Made by a program: the position numbers and the translations under genes
Shown: positions 21,528 through 30,747 of the stretch, piece by piece
How the letters are laid out: every line of letters begins with the position of its first letter
Position numbering within the stretch: the first letter of the stretch is position 1
The notes under the pieces: generated by a model
What the model saw: only the letters and a program-made list of their open reading frames with translations
Database searches by the model: none
Told to the model about the DNA's origin: nothing
Origin: Corynebacterium accolens
GTDB lineage: Bacteria > Actinomycetota > Actinomycetes > Mycobacteriales > Mycobacteriaceae
DNA: 64,000 bases
Direction of reading: 5' to 3'
Assembly: GCF_023520795.1 (NCBI RefSeq)
Contig: NZ_CP046605.1
Location: 1,719,438 to 1,783,437, forward strand

Positions 21528-22835
21528 ATGTCGCAGCCAAATCCCAGAGAAGTTATCACAACCCAGGCGTTAATGATTTGGATCGCGGCAATAGCGGTCT
21601 ACCTCGTAGCCATTACCGGGCGGTCTTCCTTCGGCGTCGCCGGCCTTGATGCCATCGAGCGCTTCGACGTCGATGCCGGGCGCATCGCGGTATTTACCTC
21701 CGTGCAATTGGGCGTTTATGCCATCGCGCAGATCCCCACCGGCATGCTGATCGATAAATTTGGCCCCCGCATCCTGCTCGTGGTGGGCGCGGTCATTATG
21801 GGCGTTGGCCAGGTCATACTCGGCTTTACCAGCAATTACGGGGTAGCTATCTTCGCACGCGTGCTCATCGGCGCCGGCGATGCCACGGGCTTCTTATCGG
21901 TGATGCGCATCCTGCCTTACTGGTTCCCGCTGCACCGCACACCGATGTTTACCCAGGTGACCTCCTCCATTGGCCAGATGGGCCAATTCATTTCCGCCGT
22001 CCCCTTCCTCTGGTTGCTAGGAACTGCGGGATGGACCGCGGCGTTCGTGACCTTGGGCGCAGTAGGCATCCTCGTTGCCATTGCCGCCGCCGTCGCGGTC
22101 GCTGACTCCCCAGAGAAGCTCGGGGTTATCCCTTTAGAAAAAGAACCGCCCAATTCCCAGGGCAGCAGCATCGGTGCCCGCTTAAAGGCGGTCTTTACCT
22201 CGCCCATCGCCTGGCAAGCATACTTTATTCACTACAGCGGCATGTTGCCGCTGATTGTCTTTGTCATGCTGTGGGGCATGCCCATGATGACCCAAGGCAT
22301 GGAACTATCCAAGGGCAAGGCCAGCCTCGTGCTGACCCTCTTGGCCGTATTTTTGGTTCTGGTCGGGCCCTTACACGGCCGGATTTCCTCCCGCGCGCAG
22401 AATATCCGCCCATGGGTCGCGCTCGGGTTCGTGTGCCTGCACGTGCTGACCTGGGTACTATTCTTCGCCTTCGGCACCGGCGGGGGTCTGGCGGCCATCA
22501 CCGTGGTCTCCTTTATCTTGGCGCTGTGCACGCCGACGTCGAATTATGGCTTCGACATCATCCGCGAGAACATGGACCGCTCTGTCGTGGCCACCGCTAC
22601 CGGCTTGGGTAATATGGGCGGGTTTACCTCCGGCATGTTGGGCGCGCAATTATTCGGCATGGTCTTGGATCACTCTGCCGATGCCCCCAATTACTCTATG
22701 CCCGATTTCACCTCCGCCGCCCTCGCCGTCCTCGCCGTATGGCTGTGCGGCATGGCTGGTGTCGTCATCACCCACATCCTGCGCCGGCGCGGCGGCTACG
22801 CGGGGCCATCCGTGCGGATCGTAGAAGTAACCTAG
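21528..22835 (+). CDS. Major facilitator superfamily transporter
   Basis: A 435-residue membrane protein with about twelve hydrophobic segments in two halves. The loop 2-3 MFS motif is visible as GMLIDKFGPRILLVVG (about residues 75-90), and the second half carries a shorter counterpart near PLHGRISSRAQ. The family is certain but the substrate is not. It diverges from thrC with only 38 bases between starts, so the two share a promoter region. Confidence 0.88.
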   Translation: MSQPNPREVITTQALMIWIAAIAVYLVAITGRSSFGVAGLDAIERFDVDAGRIAVFTSVQLGVYAIAQIPTGMLIDKFGPRILLVVGAVIMGVGQVILGFTSNYGVAIFARVLIGAGDATGFLSVMRILPYWFPLHRTPMFTQVTSSIGQMGQFISAVPFLWLLGTAGWTAAFVTLGAVGILVAIAAAVAVADSPEKLGVIPLEKEPPNSQGSSIGARLKAVFTSPIAWQAYFIHYSGMLPLIVFVMLWGMPMMTQGMELSKGKASLVLTLLAVFLVLVGPLHGRISSRAQNIRPWVALGFVCLHVLTWVLFFAFGTGGGLAAITVVSFILALCTPTSNYGFDIIRENMDRSVVATATGLGNMGGFTSGMLGAQLFGMVLDHSADAPNYSMPDFTSAALAVLAVWLCGMAGVVITHILRRRGGYAGPSVRIVEVT

Positions 22836-22839
22836 CGGT

Positions 22840-23601
22840 CTATTCGGGCCTTTCGGCCTCGTCCACCGCGGTGTCGGCCGCCTCTGCATCTTCTGCGTCT
22901 GGGTCCAAGATAAAGTTGATAGTCCCCTCAGGGTCCTCGAGGAACTCCCTGGTAGCGGCCACGGCCTCGGCCTCGTCAAAGGAAATGCGCTGAAAGCCGG
23001 TGTCATTTAATTCCACGATATCGGCATTGGGGCAGCCTAATAGGATGGGTGAATGCGTGGCGATAAATACCTGCGCACCGCGGTCAACGGCCTGGGCGAT
23101 TTCCGCTATCAATGCCAATTGCCGGACGACGGACAATCCCGATTCTGGTTCATCCAGAATATAGACCCCAGCGCCGTCAACTCGCTCATAGAGCACATCG
23201 AAGACGGACTCGCCGTGCGAGCGGGCCTGCACATCCACCTGGGTGGGCAGGGTGGAACGCCCGCCGGTTTCCTCGGGGGATTGCTCGCGCGATAGCAGGT
23301 ATTCATGGGTTTCCGCCCGCAGGAAATAGGCGCGCTGGATAAGCTCCGTGCACTCACAAGCCACCGGGCTTACTGGCAAGATTGCTTCCGGATCCCCCAT
23401 CCGGCCGCCCTTGGGAGAGCACCCAAGATCCGTTGCCATGGCGGCCAAGAGGCTGGATTTTCCTATGCCGTTATCGCCAACGAAAATCGTCACCGGGCGG
23501 GTAAAGGAAAAGCGCCTTAAATCCCCTAGGTAATCGAAGGCAGGCAGGCTGCGGCGATAATCTCGCGGCATGGATTTCAGGCGAATGGCATCAACCAACA
23601 T
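22840..23601 (-). CDS. AAA-family ATPase (ABC-type head)
   Basis: A 253-residue stand-alone ATPase of the AAA_21/SMC-like type. Seen: Walker A GDNGIGKSS near residue 42, Walker B VYILDEPESGLS, and a switch histidine in ATHSPILL. It has no membrane segments and no neighbouring permease, so it is not a classical transporter. Similar orphan ATPases occur in many actinobacteria with unknown partners. The start is either the ATG at 23601 or the GTG at 23610. The C-terminal 25 residues are acidic and rich in Ala, Asp and Glu. Confidence 0.82.
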   Translation of the reverse strand: MLVDAIRLKSMPRDYRRSLPAFDYLGDLRRFSFTRPVTIFVGDNGIGKSSLLAAMATDLGCSPKGGRMGDPEAILPVSPVACECTELIQRAYFLRAETHEYLLSREQSPEETGGRSTLPTQVDVQARSHGESVFDVLYERVDGAGVYILDEPESGLSVVRQLALIAEIAQAVDRGAQVFIATHSPILLGCPNADIVELNDTGFQRISFDEAEAVAATREFLEDPEGTINFILDPDAEDAEAADTAVDEAERPE

Positions 23602-23648
23602 GCCTGGCACTTTAGCAGCAGCGGCGGTGCACAGTTGGGGTATGCACG

Positions 23649-23846
23649 CTATCTCTTCGCTAGTGCTGTTGCTACCTCGAGTGCGGACTTGAGGTGCAGG
23701 ATTAATGGATCCCCGGTTGCGGCTTGGGCAATGGTCTCTGCTGGAACCGTATTCACCGCAAAGGCAATCGCCAATCCCCCGCTAATAGGAAATACTATGG
23801 CTGCGGCCACCGCCAAGGTTGTAGATAATCTATTGCTTATTGTCAT
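23649..23846 (-). CDS. Putative small exported or membrane protein
   Basis: A 65-residue product starting MTISNRLSTTLAVAAAIVF, with one N-terminal hydrophobic helix (about residues 8-35) that could be a signal peptide or an anchor, then a short amphipathic C-terminal part. The ATG at 23846 is preceded by GGAGGAG at close spacing, much better than neighbouring starts. A perfect inverted repeat lies just upstream. No family recognised. The opposite strand has a longer frame but no good ribosome site. Confidence 0.5.
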   Translation of the reverse strand: MTISNRLSTTLAVAAAIVFPISGGLAIAFAVNTVPAETIAQAATGDPLILHLKSALEVATALAKR

Positions 23847-23864
23847 CGTCTCCTCCAGTCCCTC

Positions 23865-23890
23865 GGTAACGAACACCATTATTCGTTACC
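23865..23890. promoter_or_regulatory. Inverted repeat, possible operator
   Basis: GGTAACGAA (23865-23873) and TTCGTTACC (23882-23890) form perfect 9-base arms around 8 bases. A third half-site TTCGTTA follows at 23893-23899. The position, 19 bases upstream of the 65-residue gene, fits a repressor site. No known corynebacterial regulator motif that I recall matches. Confidence 0.45.
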
Positions 23891-24004
23891 GTTTCGTTAT
23901 GGGATAACTCTAGGGAGACGAGCTGTTAAGGCCATGCCGTCAGTCTGCCGGTTTCCTGAAACTTCTTGGGGCCGTTCGCAGGCAATCCGTGGCCACGGCC
24001 TGGT

Positions 24005-24472
24005 CTAATTCGCCGGGGCGCTTTCGGCCACGATGCCATCGCTGGCAGGGATGACAATCCCCTTTTCAAAGGCGCCGATGATGGCCTTTTCATCGTCTTC
24101 ATCCAGCTCACCAGAGGCCACGGCGCTCTTTAATTCGCGCTCGAGATACTGCCGGACATCAGACTTTCCGGATTTATTCTGGGTAATATCGCGCGGCACC
24201 GATTCCAGGGGAATGCCCAACGCCTTCGCCAGCGACATCACCCGATTGGCCTCTGAAGACGCATCGCCTCCTACTGCACCATTAACCTGAGCGGGCGCTT
24301 CTTCCTGTACCACTCCCCCGGCTACGGCATCGCCCACGGTCATCGTCCCTTTAGGCGGCTGATGGCGGCTGGTTGCCCACGTGCCAACGACGACGGCGAT
24401 AATTGCCGCCACGGCGATACAACCCCAAAGGTAGATAAGCTTCCTGCGGTGGGCTTCCGGTGATTTAGCCAT
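24005..24472 (-). CDS. Hypothetical single-pass membrane protein
   Basis: A 155-residue protein. A short basic N-terminus (MAKSPEAHRRK) precedes one membrane helix (LIYLWGCIAVAAIIAVVVG, about residues 12-32); the rest is a hydrophilic, probably extracytoplasmic domain with a long helix near LERELKSAVASGELDEDDEK. It starts one base after the stop of the gene at 24474-24836, so they form a two-gene unit. No family recognised. Confidence 0.65.
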   Translation of the reverse strand: MAKSPEAHRRKLIYLWGCIAVAAIIAVVVGTWATSRHQPPKGTMTVGDAVAGGVVQEEAPAQVNGAVGGDASSEANRVMSLAKALGIPLESVPRDITQNKSGKSDVRQYLERELKSAVASGELDEDDEKAIIGAFEKGIVIPASDGIVAESAPAN

Positions 24473-24473
24473 G

Positions 24474-24836
24474 TTAATCCGAACTTCCCCCGAAGAATCC
24501 GTATCCATTACCGCGCGAGGAATTGCCAGTGCCGCGTTCATTCAAGATATCGATGAGCGAGCGGATCGTGGCCTCCCCAATGCCGTCGCCGCGCCCGCGC
24601 GAGCGGGAGTCCGCACCGCCCTCACGATCAAGGTCGTCTTGGCGATGCGATGCATCGAGGTTCTGCCCGGCGCGGGACGCACCCGTCTGCGGGGCCGATA
24701 CCGCGATGGTCAAGGTGGAGCCATCTAATTTTAGAACGTCATCATCGCGTACCCCTGCCGCGCGAGCGGCGGAAAGCAAGGCGGCCAATTCTCCAACGGT
24801 GGCGGAGTCCACATCAAGCTGCAGCTGAAATGACAT
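24474..24836 (-). CDS. Hypothetical protein with disordered Gly/Arg/Asp-rich half
   Basis: A 120-residue soluble protein. The first half, starting MSFQLQLDVDSATVGELAAL, looks like a compact folded domain; residues about 60-85 are rich in Asp, Arg, Ser and Gly and probably disordered; a short helix ATIRSLIDILNERG follows, then a Gly/Ser/Asn tail. Start ATG at 24836 has AAAGGA upstream. It is the first gene of a two-gene unit with the membrane protein at 24005-24472. No function can be assigned. Confidence 0.65.
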   Translation of the reverse strand: MSFQLQLDVDSATVGELAALLSAARAAGVRDDDVLKLDGSTLTIAVSAPQTGASRAGQNLDASHRQDDLDREGGADSRSRGRGDGIGEATIRSLIDILNERGTGNSSRGNGYGFFGGSSD

Positions 24837-24932
24837 ACCAAAGATCCTTTCTCTAACTTGTTCCTACTTTAGGGCCCGATACTTCAAAAGTTAAGGGAAT
24901 GAGCGCTGTATAGACCAAGTTATGCGGCAACT

Positions 24933-27900
24933 TTAAGAATGCTCGAAGGATTCCTCCTCTCCCCAAAAGACTTCATCGACCACCTTGCGCGCGTGCCGGG
25001 TCAATTTCAGGTACGTATCCAGGAAATCCTGGTTATTCTCCGGCGTCCACCCGGCCGCGCCAGCTACCTGGGCCAATTGTGGGCCAGGACCTGGCAATTG
25101 ATCCACCCGCTTGCCGCGCACCAGCACCAATGCGTTGCGGGCATCCGTTGCCATCAACCACGCATCTCGCAGGTCGCTGGTTTGCGCGGTGCTTAAGACG
25201 CCGCTTTCTTCCAGCGCATCGAGCACCGGCAGGGTCCCTGGTTGGCGCAGCTCTGGATGCTCGTGCCCGTGCATCATAATCAGCAGCTGCACCGTCCACT
25301 CAATATCGGTCAGCGCCCCGCGCCCCAGCTTCGTGTGGGTGGTGCGATCAGCTCCCCGCGGCAGGCGCTCATTATCCACGCGAGCCTTCATGCGCCGGAT
25401 GGCGCGAATGGTGGATTGGCTCGCGCCGCTATCCGGGTAGCGGTATTCATCGATCATCTCCATAAAGCGCTCGCCCACTTCCTCATCCCCGGCGATGAAG
25501 GCCGCGCGCAGCAACGCCTGCATTTCCCAGGCCTCGCCCCACTCGCGGTAATAGCGCTTGTAGGAGGCAATGCTGCGCACCACAGCACCCGAACGCCCCT
25601 CCGGGCGCAGGCCCAAGTCAACGTCCAAGGGAGGATCCCCAGAGGGCTTGGCAAGGCGGCGGCGCAGCTTATCGACGATCCCGATGGCCCACCGCATGGC
25701 CTCGCCTTCATCGTCTGCTGCGTCAGGCTCTGCCACGAAAAGGACATCCGCATCGGAACCGAACCCAAGCTCACGGCCGCCGAGCCGGCCCATGCCAATC
25801 ACCGCAATGCGCGCCGGCGGTTCCGCATCCTCGTGGTCGTTCCGCCATGCCCGCACCTCCGCGCGCAGGGCGGCTTCCAGAACGGCGTTCCAGATAGTCG
25901 ACAGCTCTTGGCACACCTGCTCAACGGGGATGATCCCTAAGAGATCGCCGCTGGCGATGCGCGCCAGCTCCACCCTGCGCAGCGAGCGCGCGACCGCCAC
26001 CGCCTTATCCGGGTGCGCATGGCGTTTGCTGGAATTAACCAGCGCCTTAGATACCTGCTCAGGCTTGGTTTCGAGCAACTTGGGGCCGGTCGCGCCATCG
26101 GAAAGCTGCTTTACCGAATCCGGGGCGCTGATGATAAGGTCCGCGGTAAATGGCGAGGTTCCCAGAATATGCATTAAGCGCTGGCCGACGATCCCCTCAT
26201 CCCGCAAAATCCGCAGGAACCACGACTTATCCCGGGCGGCCTCTGAGAGCTTGCGGTAATTGAGCAACCCCATATCCGGGTCCGCGGTGTCTGCCAACCA
26301 CTCCATCAAGGGGGGCAACAAGATGGCTTGAATGCGTGCCTTGCGCGACGTCCCGGACGCCAGGGAGGTCAGGTGCTCGAAGGCGCGATCCGGCGAGCTA
26401 TAGCCCAATGCCGCAAGCTGTAGCTTTGCCGCCTCGGGCGAAAGTTTGAGCTCATCGGCGGACATGGTCACCACGGAATTGAGAAGTGGGCGATAAAACA
26501 GGCGCGAGTGCAACTCGGAAATGCGCATCCTGATGCGGCGCAAATGCGCCAACATGCCCTGCACCGCAGACTTTGTGCCCTGCGGGGAGAATCCGGAAAT
26601 CACCGCGAGCCAGTTCAGGCCCGCTTCATCATCGTCTGCCGGCAGGGTGTGCGTGCGGCGGAAGCGCTCCAATTGCAGGCGGTGTTCTAAAAGGCGCAAG
26701 AATTCATAGGCCTCGATGAGCTGCGTGCCGTCTTCGCGGCCCACGTAGCCTGCAGAGATAAGCGCATCGAGGGCATCTACCGTCGACAACGCGCGCAGGG
26801 ATTCATCGGAGCGACCGTGCACCAATTGCAGCAATTGCACCGCGAATTCAATATCGCGCAGCCCACCGACGCCCAGCTTGAGCTCGCGATGTTTGAGCTC
26901 ATCCGGCACATTGTCCAATACGCGCCGGCGCATGGCTTGGACGTCTTCCACGAAGGAATCGCGCTGCGAGGCCGTCCACACCATCGGCCGAATCTGTTCC
27001 AGATAGTCCTGCCCCAGCGGCAGGTAGCCGGTCATCGCCCGCGCCTTGAGCAGGGCCTGGAATTCCCAGGTTTCTGCCCACCGACGGTAGTAGGTCACGT
27101 GCGAATCCAGCGTGCGCACCAGCGCCCCAGACTTACCCTCCGGCCGCAGGTTCGCATCGACATCAAAAAATGTCGTGGAACCAATCCGGTTAAACTCCGC
27201 AGCTAGCCTGGTGGCCTTGGGCGTTGCCTCGCTGCCGACGAAGATAACGTCCACATCGGAAATGTAGTTGAGCTCGCCGGCACCGCACTTGCCCATCGCC
27301 ATGACCGCAAGCTGCGCATCGAGCGGATCATCGCCGTAGATCTTGCGCACCGCAACGGCAAGGGAGGCGGTAAGGGCGGCATCGGCAAGCGCAGTCGTCA
27401 GCGTGGTGACCTGCCGGAAGCTTACCTCCGGCTGCGGGCGGGATTGCCCCTTGCGGGAGTGGAAGGTTCCCGCCACATCGTGCGCGGCAAGCCGCATCAT
27501 CAGCGTGCGGTACTGGGTCCGCATCTCCTTTTTATGCTCGCCCTCGCTCGCGCGGTACGTACCCGGCGCACTGAGATCGTCCCTCGCTGGATCAGGAGCA
27601 TCGAGCTCTGCAGCGAACGTTGCCGGCTGCGCCCCCACCGTTTCAAGCAGGCTAGTCAGCATCTCTTCTGGCTCTGGGAGGGGCTTTTTCAGCTCCTCCC
27701 ACAGCTCCGGGTGGGCGGCGAGGTGATCCCCGAACGCCGTCGACGCACCCAAGAGCGCGAGAAGGCGCACCCGCACTTGCTCGTTGCTGCGGATTTCCGC
27801 ATCGAGCTCCGGGGCCTGCTCGTAAATGCGCACGAGGTTATTAAGCGCCAAATCTGGATCACCGACCGCAGCCAGCGTCCATAAGAGATCAACGGACTCC

Positions 27901-27992
27901 GGATTATTCCATCCCAGTTGTTCTAAGTCTTGTGCGGCATGGGACCGGCTAAGGCCCAGCGACGCCGGCGAAGGCACCGTGGCAGGACGCAT
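24933..27992 (-). CDS. glnE: Glutamine synthetase adenylyltransferase/deadenylase
   Basis: A 1019-residue bifunctional enzyme that attaches AMP to, or removes it from, the regulatory tyrosine of GlnA. Two nucleotidyltransferase domains are visible: the N-terminal deadenylase with NYISDVDVIFVG near residue 250 and the C-terminal transferase with GFGSDADVLFVAE near residue 745. Each is followed by a helical domain containing GGLRDIEF or GALTDIEW. Its start lies 7 bases after glnA2, so they form one operon. Length fits corynebacterial GlnE (about 1045). Confidence 0.97.
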   Translation of the reverse strand: MRPATVPSPASLGLSRSHAAQDLEQLGWNNPESVDLLWTLAAVGDPDLALNNLVRIYEQAPELDAEIRSNEQVRVRLLALLGASTAFGDHLAAHPELWEELKKPLPEPEEMLTSLLETVGAQPATFAAELDAPDPARDDLSAPGTYRASEGEHKKEMRTQYRTLMMRLAAHDVAGTFHSRKGQSRPQPEVSFRQVTTLTTALADAALTASLAVAVRKIYGDDPLDAQLAVMAMGKCGAGELNYISDVDVIFVGSEATPKATRLAAEFNRIGSTTFFDVDANLRPEGKSGALVRTLDSHVTYYRRWAETWEFQALLKARAMTGYLPLGQDYLEQIRPMVWTASQRDSFVEDVQAMRRRVLDNVPDELKHRELKLGVGGLRDIEFAVQLLQLVHGRSDESLRALSTVDALDALISAGYVGREDGTQLIEAYEFLRLLEHRLQLERFRRTHTLPADDDEAGLNWLAVISGFSPQGTKSAVQGMLAHLRRIRMRISELHSRLFYRPLLNSVVTMSADELKLSPEAAKLQLAALGYSSPDRAFEHLTSLASGTSRKARIQAILLPPLMEWLADTADPDMGLLNYRKLSEAARDKSWFLRILRDEGIVGQRLMHILGTSPFTADLIISAPDSVKQLSDGATGPKLLETKPEQVSKALVNSSKRHAHPDKAVAVARSLRRVELARIASGDLLGIIPVEQVCQELSTIWNAVLEAALRAEVRAWRNDHEDAEPPARIAVIGMGRLGGRELGFGSDADVLFVAEPDAADDEGEAMRWAIGIVDKLRRRLAKPSGDPPLDVDLGLRPEGRSGAVVRSIASYKRYYREWGEAWEMQALLRAAFIAGDEEVGERFMEMIDEYRYPDSGASQSTIRAIRRMKARVDNERLPRGADRTTHTKLGRGALTDIEWTVQLLIMMHGHEHPELRQPGTLPVLDALEESGVLSTAQTSDLRDAWLMATDARNALVLVRGKRVDQLPGPGPQLAQVAGAAGWTPENNQDFLDTYLKLTRHARKVVDEVFWGEEESFEHS

Positions 27993-27999
27993 TATTCTC

Positions 28000-29337
28000 C
28001 TAGAAGTTCAGGTTGTTGCGCAGCTCGACTGTGGTAATTTGGCGCTGGTAATCGCGCCATTCTTCCCATTTGGCGCGCAAGAAGAACTCGAAGACGTGCT
28101 CGCCCAAGACCTCCGCCATAAATTCGGACTTTTCGAACTCGCGCAGGGCCTGGTCCATGCTGGAGGGCAGATCCTTATACCCCATGGCGCGGCGTTCGCG
28201 GTGGGTGAGCTGGTGGACATCGTCTTCCGCGGGCTCGTCTAATTCGTAGCCTTCCCGGATGCCTCGCAGCCCGGCTGCGAGAATGACCGCATAACCCAAG
28301 TATGGGTTCATGGAAGCATCGATGGACCGGATTTCCACCCGGCGCGATTCCTCCTTGGTCAGGCGATACGTTGGTACGCGCACCAGGGCGGAGCGGTTCT
28401 GCACGCCCCAGGTGGCCGAACCCGGTGCTTCATTGCCAAACATCAGCCTCTTATAGGAGTTGGGCCACTGGTTGATAATGGGGCTCATCTCCGTGGAGTG
28501 CTCCAAAATTCCGGCGATGAATTGCTTAGCGGTGCGCGAGAGCGAAAATTCATCGTCCGGATCGTGGAAGGCATTGGACTGGCCTTCAAAAAGGCTAAAG
28601 TGCGTATGCATTCCGGAGCCCGGGAGATCCTCAAAGGGCTTGGGCATAAACGTTGCCCGCACATTGGAATCCGTGGCAACCTGCTTAATCACCCGCCGGA
28701 AGGTCATAATATTATCCGCCATGGTCAGCACGTCGGCATGGCGGAGATCGATTTCCTGCTGGCCCGGCGCGGTTTCGTGGTGGCTAAATTCGGTGGCGAT
28801 GCCGAGCGATTCCAATGCCAACATAGCGCGGCGGCGAAAGAGCGGCGCGGTATCGTGCGTCGCCTGATCGAAGTACCCGCCATTATCGGTGGGGACCAGG
28901 TCTGTCAGTTCCTTGCTGTGTTCCAGCAGGTAGAACTCGATTTCTGGCGAGGCCATGCAGGTAAAACCATCGTTGGCAGCCTCGGTGACCTGGCGGCGCA
29001 GGATATGGCGCGGATCTACCACGGAGGGCTGGCCGTCTGGCTGCGCAATATCGCAGAACATGCGCGCCGTTTGTAGGTCCGGCTCGTTGTCATCAAAGGG
29101 CAGGATTTGGAAGGTGGAGGGATCCGGCAGCGCAATGGTGTCTGATTCCGAGATGCGGGAAAATCCCTCTACCGAAGAACCATCAAAGCCAATCCCCTCC
29201 TCAAAGGCGGATTCGAGTTCGGAGGGGCTCATCACTACGGATTTGAGGGCGCCCATGATATCCGTAAACCACAAGCGGATAAAGCGGATATCGCGTTCCT
29301 CAACGGTGCGTAAGACGAATTCGTGTTGGCTATTCAT
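28000..29337 (-). CDS. glnA2: Glutamine synthetase-like protein GlnA2
   Basis: A 445-residue GSI-alpha type enzyme. Seen: GIGFDGSSVEGFSRISESD, a catalytic SPEIEFYLLE, HHETAPGQQEID, and KPFEDLPGSGMHTHFSLF. It lacks the adenylylation tyrosine motif of GlnA1, as known for this group. In actinobacteria GlnA2 sits beside glnE and is not essential for bulk glutamine supply; whether this copy makes glutamine or a gamma-glutamyl amide cannot be told. Confidence 0.95.
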   Translation of the reverse strand: MNSQHEFVLRTVEERDIRFIRLWFTDIMGALKSVVMSPSELESAFEEGIGFDGSSVEGFSRISESDTIALPDPSTFQILPFDDNEPDLQTARMFCDIAQPDGQPSVVDPRHILRRQVTEAANDGFTCMASPEIEFYLLEHSKELTDLVPTDNGGYFDQATHDTAPLFRRRAMLALESLGIATEFSHHETAPGQQEIDLRHADVLTMADNIMTFRRVIKQVATDSNVRATFMPKPFEDLPGSGMHTHFSLFEGQSNAFHDPDDEFSLSRTAKQFIAGILEHSTEMSPIINQWPNSYKRLMFGNEAPGSATWGVQNRSALVRVPTYRLTKEESRRVEIRSIDASMNPYLGYAVILAAGLRGIREGYELDEPAEDDVHQLTHRERRAMGYKDLPSSMDQALREFEKSEFMAEVLGEHVFEFFLRAKWEEWRDYQRQITTVELRNNLNF

Positions 29338-29532
29338 GCCCTAAACCTTACCGGCTCACCGCTAGGCAGTGTGCAGTTCATTAGTCAATTTCCACATGGT
29401 CAGATTCGCAGGTCGCCAGAGTATTCAGGGGGTAGCTAGCGGGGGTTATAGGAGCAGGTACGGCTGCGCGCACGTGCTTTGCTAGTGGGGCAAGCGAACA
29501 CCTGTACAACCTTTCTAAAGGAAGAAACTAGT

Positions 29533-30573
29533 ATGACCTCCCACGTTGATGAACTTTCTGCCAGCGTTATCGATGCCATAGTTACTGCCGCCCAATACGG
29601 GTGGTCCCCGGACGATTTACGCCACGTCCTGGGCGCTTATTCCTATCCCCTCATCTACCGCGCTAGCCCGCACGTACCTGCCCGCATCACCTCACCCGCG
29701 CTGCGCAAAGCGTGGCTGCAATTAGAAGCACCGCAAGAAAGTTTCATTCCCCCCGATAAAATGCGCGCCATCATGAAAGAGCTGGTGCACCTGCCGCGTT
29801 TGCGCGATACCGAACTTTTAGCAGGCGGCGAGTTGAGCCAGGCTGGTGACTCTAGCGATAAGCAGGATAAAATCCGCCACAAGGTTTTGGGGCTATTGCG
29901 CAAGGCCGAGTCCACGTCCTTTGCAGAAGAGGCAGAGGTGCTTATTTCTAAGGCCCAGTCGCTGCAGCAGAAATACCGCATCGAAGATCTCTTAACCGTG
30001 GACCAGCCCCGCCTCATTTCCCACCGCGTGCACGTTCACCCGCCATATATCAAACACCAGGTCACCTTGTTAGGCACCATCGCCAATGCCAATGGGTGCA
30101 CCACCCTCCTCATCCACGAAAAGGGCCTTGCCTGCATCATCGGCGCGCCCGAAGACGCCGCCCACTGTGCCGATCTGTTCTCCTCGCTGAACCGCCAATG
30201 CGATTGGTACATGCGCAATAGCGAGGGTGCCGAGTTTGCACGCGCGACACAGACCACCGCGTCCTATCGCCGGAGCTTTCGGCTTTCCTATGCCGCCCGG
30301 ATCGGGGAGCTGCTGGAGCTGGCCAATGAAGACGGGATCGAAGAAAAACTCGATGAATCTCCCTATTGCAGCCACCACGCAGAACTCATCGCCACTCAGA
30401 CGCTACCTGCGCTCCAAGCGCGCACCGATCATGCTGAGGAAACCCGAGACCGCCTATTTCCCAACCTGACCACATCCTCGCTATCCATGAATAGCCTGCA
30501 TGGCATCACTGATGGCATCACGGCCGCGGATAAGTCTCACTTGGGTGGGCCTGCCACTGGCATCGATTCTTAA
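29533..30573 (+). CDS. DUF2786 domain protein
   Basis: A 346-residue soluble protein. The DUF2786 domain is clear near residues 115-155: KIRHKVLGLLRKAEST followed by AEEAEVLISKAQSLQQKYRI. The second half, with HPPYIKHQVTLLGTIANANGC, matches the domain that usually follows DUF2786 (DUF7168-like). Function is unknown; related proteins occur in phages and actinobacterial chromosomes. ATG at 29533 is preferred because AAAGGAAG lies at a good distance; an upstream frame opening at 29479 has none. Diverges from glnA2. Confidence 0.85.
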   Translation: MTSHVDELSASVIDAIVTAAQYGWSPDDLRHVLGAYSYPLIYRASPHVPARITSPALRKAWLQLEAPQESFIPPDKMRAIMKELVHLPRLRDTELLAGGELSQAGDSSDKQDKIRHKVLGLLRKAESTSFAEEAEVLISKAQSLQQKYRIEDLLTVDQPRLISHRVHVHPPYIKHQVTLLGTIANANGCTTLLIHEKGLACIIGAPEDAAHCADLFSSLNRQCDWYMRNSEGAEFARATQTTASYRRSFRLSYAARIGELLELANEDGIEEKLDESPYCSHHAELIATQTLPALQARTDHAEETRDRLFPNLTTSSLSMNSLHGITDGITAADKSHLGGPATGIDS

Positions 30574-30747
30574 TACCGGCAGCCCCTCACCCCGCGGCTT
30601 CTTCTACCCGCTTTCAGCCCAAGGTGTCGGCTGCGCATTTCTACCAGTGCGCACAGCAAACGCTGCGAAATTTTTCAGGCGGTCGCTGCGCGTCACGGGT
30701 AGGATCACAGGTGAAATTAATTGTTGTAAAAGCTTAAGGGTATGTGA

